Source of the DNA: Paenibacillus sp. BSR1-1
GTDB lineage: Bacteria > Bacillota > Bacilli > Bacillales > Cytobacillaceae
Length of the DNA stretch: 64,000 bases
NCBI RefSeq assembly: GCF_030403775.1
Contig: NZ_JAQMWQ010000024.1
Span: forward strand, 28,671-92,670
Direction of reading: 5' to 3'
The position numbers were made by a program, and so were the translations under genes. Below, in pieces: positions 32,646 through 40,426 of this stretch; the first letter of the stretch is position 1; each line of letters starts with the position of its first letter. The notes under the pieces are model-generated. The model worked only from the letters and a program-made list of their open reading frames with translations. It was not told the DNA's origin and ran no database searches.

Positions 32646-33986
32646 GTGGAAAGTGGCGTTAAGTTGAAAAGATCGTTAAAGCTTTGGCAGATTGTTATTA
32701 TGGGGCTCGCTTATATGACCCCCATGGTTGTGTTTGATACGTTTGGGATTGTTTCAGGGATAACAAATGGTCACGTGCCAAGTGCCTATATTATTGCATT
32801 GGTCGGAATGCTTTTCACGGCGGCAAGCTATGGCAAACTGGTAAAGGTTTTTCCTCAGGCAGGTTCGGCTTATACTTATACACAAAAGGCGATAAACGGT
32901 CATTTAGGATTTCTGGTTGGCTGGTCCTCTTTACTTGATTATTTATTTTTACCAATGGTCAACGCTTTATTAACCAAACTGTACTTAAATGCTTTGTTTC
33001 CATCCGTTCCTGATTTTATCTGGGTATTAGTATTTGTCGGAATCGTTACCTTTCTTAATTTACGAAGCGTTAATATCCTGGCAAATTTTAATACCATTTT
33101 TGTGGCTGTGCAAATCCTGATTATGATCGTCTTTATCATCCTTGTCGTTAAAGGGCTGAATGGAGGCGAAGGAGCCGGAACTGTGCTCAGCCTTAAGCCT
33201 TTTTTTGTGGAAGGGATGAACATTCCAGTCCTAATTACAGGAGCAACGATTCTCTGTTTTTCCTTTCTTGGTTTTGATGCCGTTACAACCCTCTCTGAGG
33301 AAACACCAAATCCAGAAAAAACAATTCCAAAAGCGATCCTTTTAACAGCTTTGTGGGGAGGAGTCATTTTTATCACCACATCGTTCTTTATTCAGTTATT
33401 CTTCCCTGATATTTCAAGATTCAAAAATCCAGATGCCGCCCTGCCGGAAATTGCTCTGTATGTGGGGGGAAAACTGTTTCAATCGATTTTCTTATGTACA
33501 ACCTTTGTCAATACGCTAGCATCCGGGCTAGCTTCACATGCAAGTGTATCGCGCCTATTGTATGTAATGGGGCGGGATAAAGTCTTTCCGGAGAAATGGT
33601 TCGGCTTTGTCCATCCAAAATGGAGGACGCCTGCGTTTAATGTTATATTTGTCGGTGTCATGTCCTTATCGGCATGGTTCTTTGATTTAGTTACTGCTAC
33701 GTCGTTAATTAATTTTGGCGCCCTAATGGCGTTTACGTTTGTAAATTTATCTGTTATTAGTCATTTTGCCGTCCGGCAAAAAATGCATCGGTCCCCAAAA
33801 GGATTTTTTGAGTACATTATCATGCCATTAATTGGAGCCGCTGCAGTAGGAATCCTGTGGGTAAATCTTGAAATAAGTTCCTTGACCATGGGCCTCATAT
33901 GGTTTGGGTTCGGCTTTGTGTATTTGCTCTATCTAACAAAAGCATTCCGGGCAGCGCCGCCGCAATTTAAAGCAGAAGAAGCATAA
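32646..33986 (+). CDS. puuP: Putrescine importer PuuP-like (APC superfamily)
   Basis: A 446-aa permease with 12 membrane helices. Long stretches match what I recall of E. coli PuuP, for example RSLKLWQIVIMGLAYMTPM, VFDTFGIVSGITNGHVP, SLLDYLFLPMVNALL and TTFVNTLASGLASHASVSR. It should import putrescine with protons. GTG 32646 is 8 nt after GGGGAGG. It is transcribed from the sigma-54 promoter at 32526 and ends at a strong terminator, so it is a single-gene unit divergent from the ureohydrolase. Confidence 0.93.
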   Translation: MESGVKLKRSLKLWQIVIMGLAYMTPMVVFDTFGIVSGITNGHVPSAYIIALVGMLFTAASYGKLVKVFPQAGSAYTYTQKAINGHLGFLVGWSSLLDYLFLPMVNALLTKLYLNALFPSVPDFIWVLVFVGIVTFLNLRSVNILANFNTIFVAVQILIMIVFIILVVKGLNGGEGAGTVLSLKPFFVEGMNIPVLITGATILCFSFLGFDAVTTLSEETPNPEKTIPKAILLTALWGGVIFITTSFFIQLFFPDISRFKNPDAALPEIALYVGGKLFQSIFLCTTFVNTLASGLASHASVSRLLYVMGRDKVFPEKWFGFVHPKWRTPAFNVIFVGVMSLSAWFFDLVTATSLINFGALMAFTFVNLSVISHFAVRQKMHRSPKGFFEYIIMPLIGAAAVGILWVNLEISSLTMGLIWFGFGFVYLLYLTKAFRAAPPQFKAEEA

Positions 33987-33995
33987 TAAACCTTT

Positions 33996-34031
33996 AAGCC
34001 TTTAATCATTCTCTTGATTGAAGGCTTTTTT
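33996..34031 (+). terminator. Terminator of the first importer gene
   Basis: AAGCCTTTAATCA (33996-34008) and TGATTGAAGGCTT (34015-34027) pair along 13 bp with one G-U, followed by TTTT. Confidence 0.85.
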
Positions 34032-34041
34032 GATGCCCCTA

Positions 34042-34070
34042 TTATGCAAATCAGATTAGATTATGCAAGA
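34042..34070 (+). promoter_or_regulatory. TTATGCAA repeats, candidate activator site
   Basis: TTATGCAA at 34042 and 34061 (19 bp apart, about two helical turns) lies 50-77 bp upstream of the -24/-12 promoter at 34119. Similar motifs lie upstream of two other sigma-54 promoters in this cluster. Confidence 0.55.
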
Positions 34071-34118
34071 TTTCATAGAATTTAGGGGCTATTTTATTAT
34101 TTACCTAGTAAAAAATTG

Positions 34119-34134
34119 TTGGCACAAAAATTGC
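34119..34134 (+). promoter_or_regulatory. Sigma-54 promoter of the second importer gene
   Basis: TTGGCAC (34119-34125), 5 bp, TTGC (34131-34134): consensus -24/-12 element. Confidence 0.93.
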
Positions 34135-34207
34135 AACTATTTTGAATAGTAATATAATTATTTCGAAGGGGAGGTTCTATTGGTTTTCATATTGATTTGA
34201 ACAAAAG

Positions 34208-34221
34208 TGAAACTGCTTACA
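34208..34221 (+). promoter_or_regulatory. Candidate CcpA cre site in the second importer leader
   Basis: TGAAACTGCTTACA fits the cre consensus with one mismatch (T at the central C). It is in the transcribed leader, the same location as the site before the first importer. Confidence 0.35.
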
Positions 34222-34253
34222 TTTATTTTTTTTAAAAAGGAGAGTTGTTCAAA

Positions 34254-35606
34254 TTGGAGAATGTTACCCTTAAGCGTTCACTCGGCCTCTGGGCCATTGT
34301 AGGCCTTGGATTAGGCTACATGACGCCGACTATTGTATTTGATACATTTGGAATCGTTTCTGAAGAAACAAATGGTGTTGTTCCTCTTGCCTATCTAACG
34401 GCATTGGCTGTTATGTTGTTTACAGCGATTAGTTATGGGAAAATGGCCAAAGTGTTTCCAAGCGCTGGATCTGCCTATACGTATACGAGAGAAACAATGA
34501 GCCCTCATCTTGGATTTATTGTTGGCTGGGCAGCCTTGCTTGATTATATCCTCTTACCTATGGTTAATGCCTTGATTATCCGAATTTATATGGTATCCGT
34601 CTTTCCTTCGGTTCCAGCATGGATTTGGGTGGTCTGTTATGTCGCCATCGTTACTGCCATTAACGTATGGAGTATGAGTAAAACCTCAAATTTGAATTCC
34701 CTCCTTGTTATTTTCGAAGTTGTCTTAATTGGCGCTTTTATAGTTCTCGCTTTTGTGAAGTTATCCCAAGGGATGGGGCAAGGGACGATTTTCACTACGG
34801 AACCGCTTTTTCATTCCAATATCCATTTTGGTGCTGTTTTGACTGGAGCCACAGTGGTTTGTTTTTCCTTTATTGGTTTTGATGCCGTCACGATGTACGC
34901 TGAAGAGGCCACTGATATAAAGATAATGCCGAAAGCGATTATGTTAACGGTTTTAATCGGCGGCGCCATCTTTTTTATTTGTGGTTACTTCGCCCAAGCT
35001 TTATTCCCAGATATTTCGAGGTTTAAAGTAACGGATGATACGTTACCCGAAATTGGATTGTTTGTTGGAGGAACGCTATTTAAACTAGTTTTTCTTGCAG
35101 GTGCGTTTGCTGCAACTGTCGCTTCCGGGCTGGCATCCCATGCGAGTGTGGCACGTCTATTATTTGTAATGGGACGGAACGGCGTCCTTCCGAAGAACCT
35201 ATTCGGCTCGGTTCATCCAAAATTTCGGACACCTGCTTTTAATGTTATTCTTGTCGGGGTAGTTTCACTGCTTGCGATCGCACCGAGTCTTGAGCTTATT
35301 TCTTCCTTTATTAACTTTGGTGCGTTGATTGCGTTTACCTTTGTTAATTTGTCGGTTATTGCCCATTTCGTTTTCCGTCAAAAGCGATACAAAACCGGAA
35401 AAGATATTTTCTCTTTTCTCGTAATGCCTATCCTTGGAGCATGTACCACGGGGATTTTGTGGTATAACCTCCAAGCAGATGCCCTCATCGGAGGGATTGC
35501 TTGGATTGTCATCGGGTTAATCTATTTAGCCTTTAAAACCAAAATCTCAAAAACAAGGATTGTGGATCTTCATTTCGATGAAGCGGAGAAACCTACCACA
35601 TTATAA
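34254..35606 (+). CDS. Second PuuP-like amine/amino acid importer (APC superfamily)
   Basis: A 450-aa, 12-helix permease closely related to the upstream PuuP homologue: it shares RSLGLWAIVGLGLGYMTPT, VFDTFGIVSEETNG, ALLDYILLPMVNALI and TVASGLASHASVARLL. It may take a different polyamine or GABA-like substrate. TTG 34254 (MENVTLKRS) is preferred because TTG 34245 is only 2 nt from GGAG. It has its own sigma-54 promoter and terminator. The two permeases look like an old duplication. Confidence 0.88.
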   Translation: MENVTLKRSLGLWAIVGLGLGYMTPTIVFDTFGIVSEETNGVVPLAYLTALAVMLFTAISYGKMAKVFPSAGSAYTYTRETMSPHLGFIVGWAALLDYILLPMVNALIIRIYMVSVFPSVPAWIWVVCYVAIVTAINVWSMSKTSNLNSLLVIFEVVLIGAFIVLAFVKLSQGMGQGTIFTTEPLFHSNIHFGAVLTGATVVCFSFIGFDAVTMYAEEATDIKIMPKAIMLTVLIGGAIFFICGYFAQALFPDISRFKVTDDTLPEIGLFVGGTLFKLVFLAGAFAATVASGLASHASVARLLFVMGRNGVLPKNLFGSVHPKFRTPAFNVILVGVVSLLAIAPSLELISSFINFGALIAFTFVNLSVIAHFVFRQKRYKTGKDIFSFLVMPILGACTTGILWYNLQADALIGGIAWIVIGLIYLAFKTKISKTRIVDLHFDEAEKPTTL

Positions 35607-35621
35607 GTGGAAGTTACCTGA

Positions 35622-35647
35622 GTCAGGCGTGATGCCTGGCTTTTTTT
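35622..35647 (+). terminator. Terminator of the second importer gene
   Basis: GTCAGGC (35622-35628) pairs with GCCTGGC (35634-35640), followed by TTTTTTT. Confidence 0.85.
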
Positions 35648-35705
35648 GGTTGTTATTTGGGTGGCTTGTTAATTGGAGAATTTTTTAGTTGATTGCTATT
35701 TACAT

Positions 35706-35957
35706 TGCCAGCGGTCAGCGGTTTAGAGGTAAATCGGGCACTCTGAACGGCTGACAGTGCCCGCGTCAAGCGATTTAAAGATGTGACGGGCACTCTGAAT
35801 GACTGACAGTGCCCGCGTCAAGCGATTTAAAGATGTGACGGGCACTCTGGATGGCTGACAGTGCCTGCGTCCTGCGATTTAGAGGTAAAACGGGTACTCT
35901 GAAAGGCTGATAATGCCCGCGTCCGGCATTTTAGAGATATGATTGGCACTCCGTCCA
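35706..35957. repeat. 52-bp-period tandem repeat with internal hairpins
   Basis: GGGCACTCT-type cores start at 35736, 35788, 35840, 35892 and about 35944, exactly 52 bp apart, preceded by a partial unit. Within the units GGGCACT and AGTGCCC form an inverted repeat around about 14 bp, followed by GCGTCaaGCGATTTAaAGaTgtGA. The central copies are nearly identical and the outer ones decayed. The array fills most of the gap between the second importer and the glutamate dehydrogenase promoter. There is no open frame or spacer diversity. Confidence 0.9.
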
Positions 35958-35984
35958 ATAGCGGTATCCTGTAGAAAAATACGA

Positions 35985-36004
35985 ATTATGCAATATCGCA
36001 TAAT
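35985..36004 (+). promoter_or_regulatory. ATTATGC inverted repeat, candidate activator site
   Basis: ATTATGC (35985-35991), 6 bp, GCATAAT (35998-36004): a perfect 7-bp dyad 68-87 bp upstream of the sigma-54 promoter at 36072, at the distance usual for enhancer-binding proteins. Confidence 0.65.
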
Positions 36005-36071
36005 CGACTCATTTTTTCATAGAGAATGCATTTTTCTAAATTAAAAATCGCAATATTCCCCTTTTCTTAAG

Positions 36072-36087
36072 TTGGCACGAATCTTGC
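36072..36087 (+). promoter_or_regulatory. Sigma-54 promoter of the glutamate dehydrogenase operon
   Basis: TTGGCAC (36072-36078), 5 bp, TTGC (36084-36087). Confidence 0.93.
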
Positions 36088-36123
36088 TTCTACTTTAATA
36101 ACAACAAAAAATGAGGTGTTATG

Positions 36124-37413
36124 ATGGCAATCGATTCTTTAGATTTGAAAAAGAGCGAGGTATTAATGGAAAAGGATAACTCTTTAATTGAGTTCCAGGA
36201 AACACTCAGAGAGGCTGCTCAAATCCTGAATTATCCGCCGCAGGTCTTTGAATTTTTAAAGAAGCCGATGAGATTTTTAGAGGTAAGCATTCCTGTTCGG
36301 ATGGATAACGGGCAGACAGAGATATTTCAAGGATACCGGGCACAGCATAATGATGCATCAGGTCCGACAAAAGGCGGAATACGCTTCCACCCGGATGTGA
36401 CCCCTGAAGAGGTAAAGGCATTAGCGGGCTGGATGAGCTTAAAATGCAGGATTACCGATCTTCCGTACGGCGGGGCAAAGGGCGGAATTGTCTGCGATCC
36501 CCGAATAATGAGCCTTGATGAACTGGAACGCCTCAGCAGGGGCTATGTTAGAGCGGTCAGCCAAATTGTGGGCCCGACCAAGGATATCCCGGCTCCAGAT
36601 ATGTATACAAACTCGCAAATTATGGCGTGGATGCTCGATGAATACGATCATATCCGTGAATTTGATTCACCAGGTTTTATTACAGGAAAACCAATTGCAC
36701 TGGGCGGCTCAAAAGGAAGAGAAACAGCCACCTCAAAGGGCGTTTTGTACACCCTTGAGATGGTATGCGAATTAAAGAAACAGCCAGTTGAGGAACTAAA
36801 GGTAATCATTCAAGGATTTGGAAATGTAGGAAGTTACCTTGCAAAGTATTTATATGATTTAGGAGCTAAAGTTGTTGGAATCAGCGATGTCCTTGGCGGT
36901 TTATATGATGAAAACGGCCTCGATATCCCATTCCTCCTCGAAAATAGAGACTCGTTTGGGATAGTAACAAATCGCTTTAATAGCTCCATAACAAATCAGG
37001 AATTATTAGAAAAAGAATGCGATGTCTTAATTCCAGCAGCGATTTCCGGGGTCATTCATAAAAAAAATGCCAGCAGGATGAAATGCAATATTATAATCGA
37101 GGCGGCGAACGGGCCAACGACAAAAGAAGCACTGAAAATTCTTGATGAGCGAGAGATTCTCGTTGTACCGGATATACTTGCAAATTCAGGTGGTGTGATC
37201 GTTTCGTATTTCGAGTGGTGTCAGAATAACCAGGGATATTATTGGACGGAGGAAACCGTTGATAAGAGACTCAAAGAAAAAATTACTCAGAGTTTCCTAA
37301 ATGTTGTTAATACCTCCAAAAAATATAGTGTTAATTTAAAAATTGCTGCTTATATCGAAGGAATTCAGAAATTAGCCGAAGCCTCAAGACTTAGAGGCTG
37401 GCTGAAATATTAA
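36124..37413 (+). CDS. Glutamate dehydrogenase (GudB/RocG type)
   Basis: A 429-aa Glu/Leu/Phe/Val dehydrogenase that deaminates glutamate to 2-oxoglutarate with NAD. It has the substrate-binding KGGIRFHPDV, catalytic Lys in LPYGGAKGGI, and NAD motif IQGFGNVGSYLAKYL. Start ATG 36124 (or 36121) follows GAGGTG. In this cluster it would recycle glutamate formed by the putrescine and GABA aminotransferases, releasing ammonia. It is followed by two small genes, probably cotranscribed, under the sigma-54 promoter. It is likely a pathway-specific paralogue rather than the main cellular enzyme. Confidence 0.92.
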   Translation: MAIDSLDLKKSEVLMEKDNSLIEFQETLREAAQILNYPPQVFEFLKKPMRFLEVSIPVRMDNGQTEIFQGYRAQHNDASGPTKGGIRFHPDVTPEEVKALAGWMSLKCRITDLPYGGAKGGIVCDPRIMSLDELERLSRGYVRAVSQIVGPTKDIPAPDMYTNSQIMAWMLDEYDHIREFDSPGFITGKPIALGGSKGRETATSKGVLYTLEMVCELKKQPVEELKVIIQGFGNVGSYLAKYLYDLGAKVVGISDVLGGLYDENGLDIPFLLENRDSFGIVTNRFNSSITNQELLEKECDVLIPAAISGVIHKKNASRMKCNIIIEAANGPTTKEALKILDEREILVVPDILANSGGVIVSYFEWCQNNQGYYWTEETVDKRLKEKITQSFLNVVNTSKKYSVNLKIAAYIEGIQKLAEASRLRGWLKY

Positions 37414-37429
37414 AAGGGAGGAATAGAGT

Positions 37430-37720
37430 ATGAAATTAGAAATTTTATCTGAACAAAAAGAACGCCAGCTTTTACATTACTTTTGCTTAATTTCCAATAA
37501 TCATCGTTATGATTTGACAATTGGCTATTCAGAGCATTTTTTTGGAAAGGCAATGGTAACTTCAATACAAACAGGGAACATGGTCCTGCTCTGCCAAGAG
37601 GACACTTATGCAGAGGAACTTTGGGCCGACAGACTTGGTATCGAGCATGAGGACATTCCGGAATTCCAAGAGTTCTTTGGTCTTGTATTACAAACGGCGC
37701 CATATCAGGAACAATATTAA
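37430..37720 (+). CDS. Small soluble protein, DUF3055-like
   Basis: A 96-aa protein without membrane segments or a signal peptide. HRYDLTIGYSEHFFGKAMV followed by an acidic C-terminal half resembles the pattern I recall for DUF3055 proteins of Bacillus (uncertain). The function is unknown. It has AAGGGAGG 9 nt before the ATG, 16 bp after the glutamate dehydrogenase stop, and is followed 23 bp later by the lipoyl-like gene, so it is in the same operon. Confidence 0.65.
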   Translation: MKLEILSEQKERQLLHYFCLISNNHRYDLTIGYSEHFFGKAMVTSIQTGNMVLLCQEDTYAEELWADRLGIEHEDIPEFQEFFGLVLQTAPYQEQY

Positions 37721-37743
37721 GCAGGGATTGGAGGAGATGCTCT

Positions 37744-37992
37744 ATGTACTTAGGAGTGGTTATAAGCCCATGCTTCGGGAGAATAGAAAAAGTTGCAATC
37801 AAAAATGAAGAAAGAATTTATGAATGGGAACCATTATTCATGATAAAAGCTGATGACGGACATGTGGAGATGATCCAAACCGGTGTTAGTGGGGAGGTAG
37901 AGTCACTTGAGGTACAGGAAGGAGATAACGTTATTCCTGGAATGGTCCTTGCCTATATAAAAGAAGATTTATTTATCACTGGGAGTGATTAA
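37744..37992 (+). CDS. Biotin/lipoyl-carrier-like small protein without the modified lysine
   Basis: An 82-aa protein whose second half (VSGEVESLEVQEGDNVIPGM) matches the C-terminal beta-hairpins of biotinyl/lipoyl domains. At the place where EAMKM or DKA carries the modifiable lysine, this protein reads IKADDGHVEM, with no lysine at the turn, so it is probably not lipoylated or biotinylated. Such degenerate domains can act as scaffolds. ATG follows GGAGGAG. It is the last gene of the glutamate dehydrogenase operon. Confidence 0.65.
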   Translation: MYLGVVISPCFGRIEKVAIKNEERIYEWEPLFMIKADDGHVEMIQTGVSGEVESLEVQEGDNVIPGMVLAYIKEDLFITGSD

Positions 37993-38000
37993 ACGATTGA

Positions 38001-38031
38001 AAAAGAAGATGGATTATACATCTTCTTTTTT
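38001..38031 (+). terminator. Terminator of the glutamate dehydrogenase operon
   Basis: AAAAGAAGATG (38001-38011) pairs with CATCTTCTTTT (38019-38029), followed by TT. Confidence 0.85.
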
Positions 38032-38104
38032 GATGATTTTTTATTTAAAAAATTCTGATTAAAGTGGTAGTATAAGGTTGATAGGATAGAAGGGGATGAA
38101 AAAT

Positions 38105-40240
38105 ATGTTTTCCGTCGAAATGGAAAAAATCAAGCCAATTATTTCAGTCACAGCAGAACATCAAGAAGAATTAAAATCAACCTTAAACAATATAAAAGAA
38201 CCCTTTATATTCTTGGAAAAACAAAATCAATTATTTGCCTATGTATCGTTAAACAATCAATTGCTAGAAAAGCTGAGAGAGAATCATTTTTCAATAGATA
38301 TTTTGCTCAACCACGCAAAGTCCATCGAAAGTATTTGCCATTTAAGCGAGAATATTTCTCTGCCTGCTTTGTTTCAAATTATAGGAGAGCCGTTTGCCAT
38401 CATAAAAGGCGAAGATGGTAAACCTTCAGGCTACATACGAAGAGAAGATGTTCTGGCCGAGCTATTTAAACAAGAGAATAAAAGCGTTGATTTGCTTAAA
38501 ATTATTTTAACTTCCATTCCGATGGGAATATTTGTCCTGGATAAGGAAAAACGCATCATCAATTGTAATGAAGCCGGATTAAAAATGATTAAATCAACCG
38601 CCGAAAAAGTCTTAAATTTTCCTGCAGAAACGATATTCAGCAAAGAGCACATTGACAATGTGTTTTCAACCGGAAAAACCCTCCTCAACCACCTGGAGAT
38701 TACGAACGAAATGGGTGTCCTTGTCGATTACAGCCCGATTATGAACTATGATGATGTGGTCGAAGGAATCATTATCGTTGTCCAGGATTTGCCGATGGTT
38801 GAAGAAATGGCAATGGAAATTGAATATATTAAGGACTTGAATAAAGACTTAAATGCCATTCTGTCAAGCATATATGATGAAATCCTTGTGGTTAATGCCA
38901 AAGGAGAATTAATCAGATTTAGCGATAATATTATTCAGGATTTTTGGAAGGTCGATCTCAAAGAATTAATTGGAAAAAATATTCTAGAGCTTGAGGATCA
39001 AGGGCTGTTTACCCCCTCAGTTACTCGACTTGTTTTAGAAAAAAGAAAAAAGGTATCCGTTGTTCAGGAAACAAAAACGGGACGAAAAATTCTAGCCGTC
39101 GGAAATCCTGTTTTTAATGAAAAAGGGGACCTTGACCGGATTATTGTGGCTTCAAGGGATATTACCGAGACAACCCGCTTAAAAAGCGAACTTTTGGAAA
39201 TGCGCAAGATATCAGAACAATATAAGAAAGAATTAGATGATTTTAAATCGAAAGACCGTTTCTTAAAAAAGCTGATCTACTGTAGTCCAAAGATGGAAAA
39301 GATTATGAACCAAGTGAAGAAAATCGCCGACTTCTCCTCAACAGTTCTCCTTAATGGCGAATCTGGGGTTGGAAAAGAAGTGATAGCCCAAGCGATACAT
39401 CAGTTAGGAAAGCGATCTACAAAACCGTTCCTCAAATTAAATTGCGGGGCAATTCCGGAAAACTTATTGGAAAGCGAATTGTTTGGCTATGCAAAGGGCG
39501 CTTTTACAGGTGCCGATAAGAATGGAAAAGAAGGGTATTTTAAACAGGCCAATGAAGGTATTTTGTTTCTTGATGAAATTGGCGAGATGCCGATGCATCT
39601 TCAGGTGAAACTGCTCAGAGTGCTTCAGGAACAGGAGGTTATTCCAATCGGAAGCACTACGCCAATCAAGGTCAATGTGCAAATCATCGCCGCTACCAAT
39701 AAAAAATTAGAAAAAATGGTTGAGGAAGGGACCTTCAGAGAAGATTTATTTTATCGCTTGAATGTAATTCCTCTCCATATTCCGCCATTAAGGGAGCGGA
39801 CGGAAGATATTTCTTTACTATCTTTCCATTTTCTGCAGAAGCTTAATGAAAAATACGACCGAAATTATCATTTAACCCCCGATGCTGTAAATGTCATGGA
39901 ATTCTATCCATGGCCGGGTAATGTCAGGGAGCTGCAAAACATTATTGAACGATTGGTGGTAACAGCAGATCATTCGGCGATTGATGCCGAATTTGTCAGC
40001 CAGTTCTTATCACTCGGATATGAGCACAAAAAAATGAAGCCCGTTATCACCAGAGTTATCCCCTTACAGGAAGCAATCGATCATGTCGAGGAACAACTGA
40101 TTGTCCTGGCAATGAACCAGTACAAAACAACTACCAAGGCAGCAAAAGCACTGGGGATCAGCCAGTCTTCCGTCAGCAGGAAATATCAAAAAATCCTAAG
40201 TGAGAAAAATATGAATATCGAAAACTTATCAACTATTTAA
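38105..40240 (+). CDS. PAS-containing sigma-54-dependent transcriptional activator
   Basis: A 711-aa enhancer-binding protein. Residues about 1-130 are an unrecognised N-terminal sensory region, possibly CBS-like. Two PAS domains follow (about 135-250 and 255-370), then a short coiled coil, the AAA+ domain (about 390-620) with Walker A GESGVGKE near residue 418, the sigma-54 contact loop GAFTGADK and Walker B ILFLDEIGE, and a C-terminal helix-turn-helix (TTKAAKALGISQSSVSRKY). ATG 38105 is 9 nt from AAGGGG; ATG 38096 abuts it. It is the only sigma-54 activator in the window and presumably drives all five -24/-12 promoters in response to a polyamine-pathway signal. Confidence 0.93.
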   Translation: MFSVEMEKIKPIISVTAEHQEELKSTLNNIKEPFIFLEKQNQLFAYVSLNNQLLEKLRENHFSIDILLNHAKSIESICHLSENISLPALFQIIGEPFAIIKGEDGKPSGYIRREDVLAELFKQENKSVDLLKIILTSIPMGIFVLDKEKRIINCNEAGLKMIKSTAEKVLNFPAETIFSKEHIDNVFSTGKTLLNHLEITNEMGVLVDYSPIMNYDDVVEGIIIVVQDLPMVEEMAMEIEYIKDLNKDLNAILSSIYDEILVVNAKGELIRFSDNIIQDFWKVDLKELIGKNILELEDQGLFTPSVTRLVLEKRKKVSVVQETKTGRKILAVGNPVFNEKGDLDRIIVASRDITETTRLKSELLEMRKISEQYKKELDDFKSKDRFLKKLIYCSPKMEKIMNQVKKIADFSSTVLLNGESGVGKEVIAQAIHQLGKRSTKPFLKLNCGAIPENLLESELFGYAKGAFTGADKNGKEGYFKQANEGILFLDEIGEMPMHLQVKLLRVLQEQEVIPIGSTTPIKVNVQIIAATNKKLEKMVEEGTFREDLFYRLNVIPLHIPPLRERTEDISLLSFHFLQKLNEKYDRNYHLTPDAVNVMEFYPWPGNVRELQNIIERLVVTADHSAIDAEFVSQFLSLGYEHKKMKPVITRVIPLQEAIDHVEEQLIVLAMNQYKTTTKAAKALGISQSSVSRKYQKILSEKNMNIENLSTI

Positions 40241-40242
40241 CC

Positions 40243-40282
40243 AAAAGCTGCTTTCAGATATCTAATCTGGGAGCAGTTTTTT
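40243..40282 (+). terminator. Terminator of the activator gene
   Basis: AAAGCTGCT...AGAT pairs imperfectly with ATCT...AGCAGTTTT, followed by TTTTTA. Confidence 0.7.
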
Positions 40283-40284
40283 AT

Positions 40285-40310
40285 TTATGCACAGATTAAT
40301 AGTGTTATGC
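40285..40310 (+). promoter_or_regulatory. TTATGC repeats, candidate activator site
   Basis: TTATGC at 40285 and 40305, 20 bp apart, 62-87 bp upstream of the sigma-54 promoter at 40372. Same motif and distance as before the importer and glutamate dehydrogenase genes. Confidence 0.6.
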
Positions 40311-40371
40311 AAAAATGAATAACCTCGCAATTTAATTTTTCTAAAAACACAATTTTACCAAGTTATATGTT

Positions 40372-40387
40372 TTGGCACGCTTCTTGC
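40372..40387 (+). promoter_or_regulatory. Sigma-54 promoter of the putrescine/GABA catabolic operon
   Basis: TTGGCAC (40372-40378), 5 bp, TTGC (40384-40387). Confidence 0.93.
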
Positions 40388-40426
40388 AATATAAGTAAGT
40401 GAGGGAATCAAAAGGAGGAATTGATA

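Noticed and set aside
35706..35957. CRISPR array
   Set aside because: The 52-bp units are repeated throughout their length; there are no unique spacers and no cas genes.
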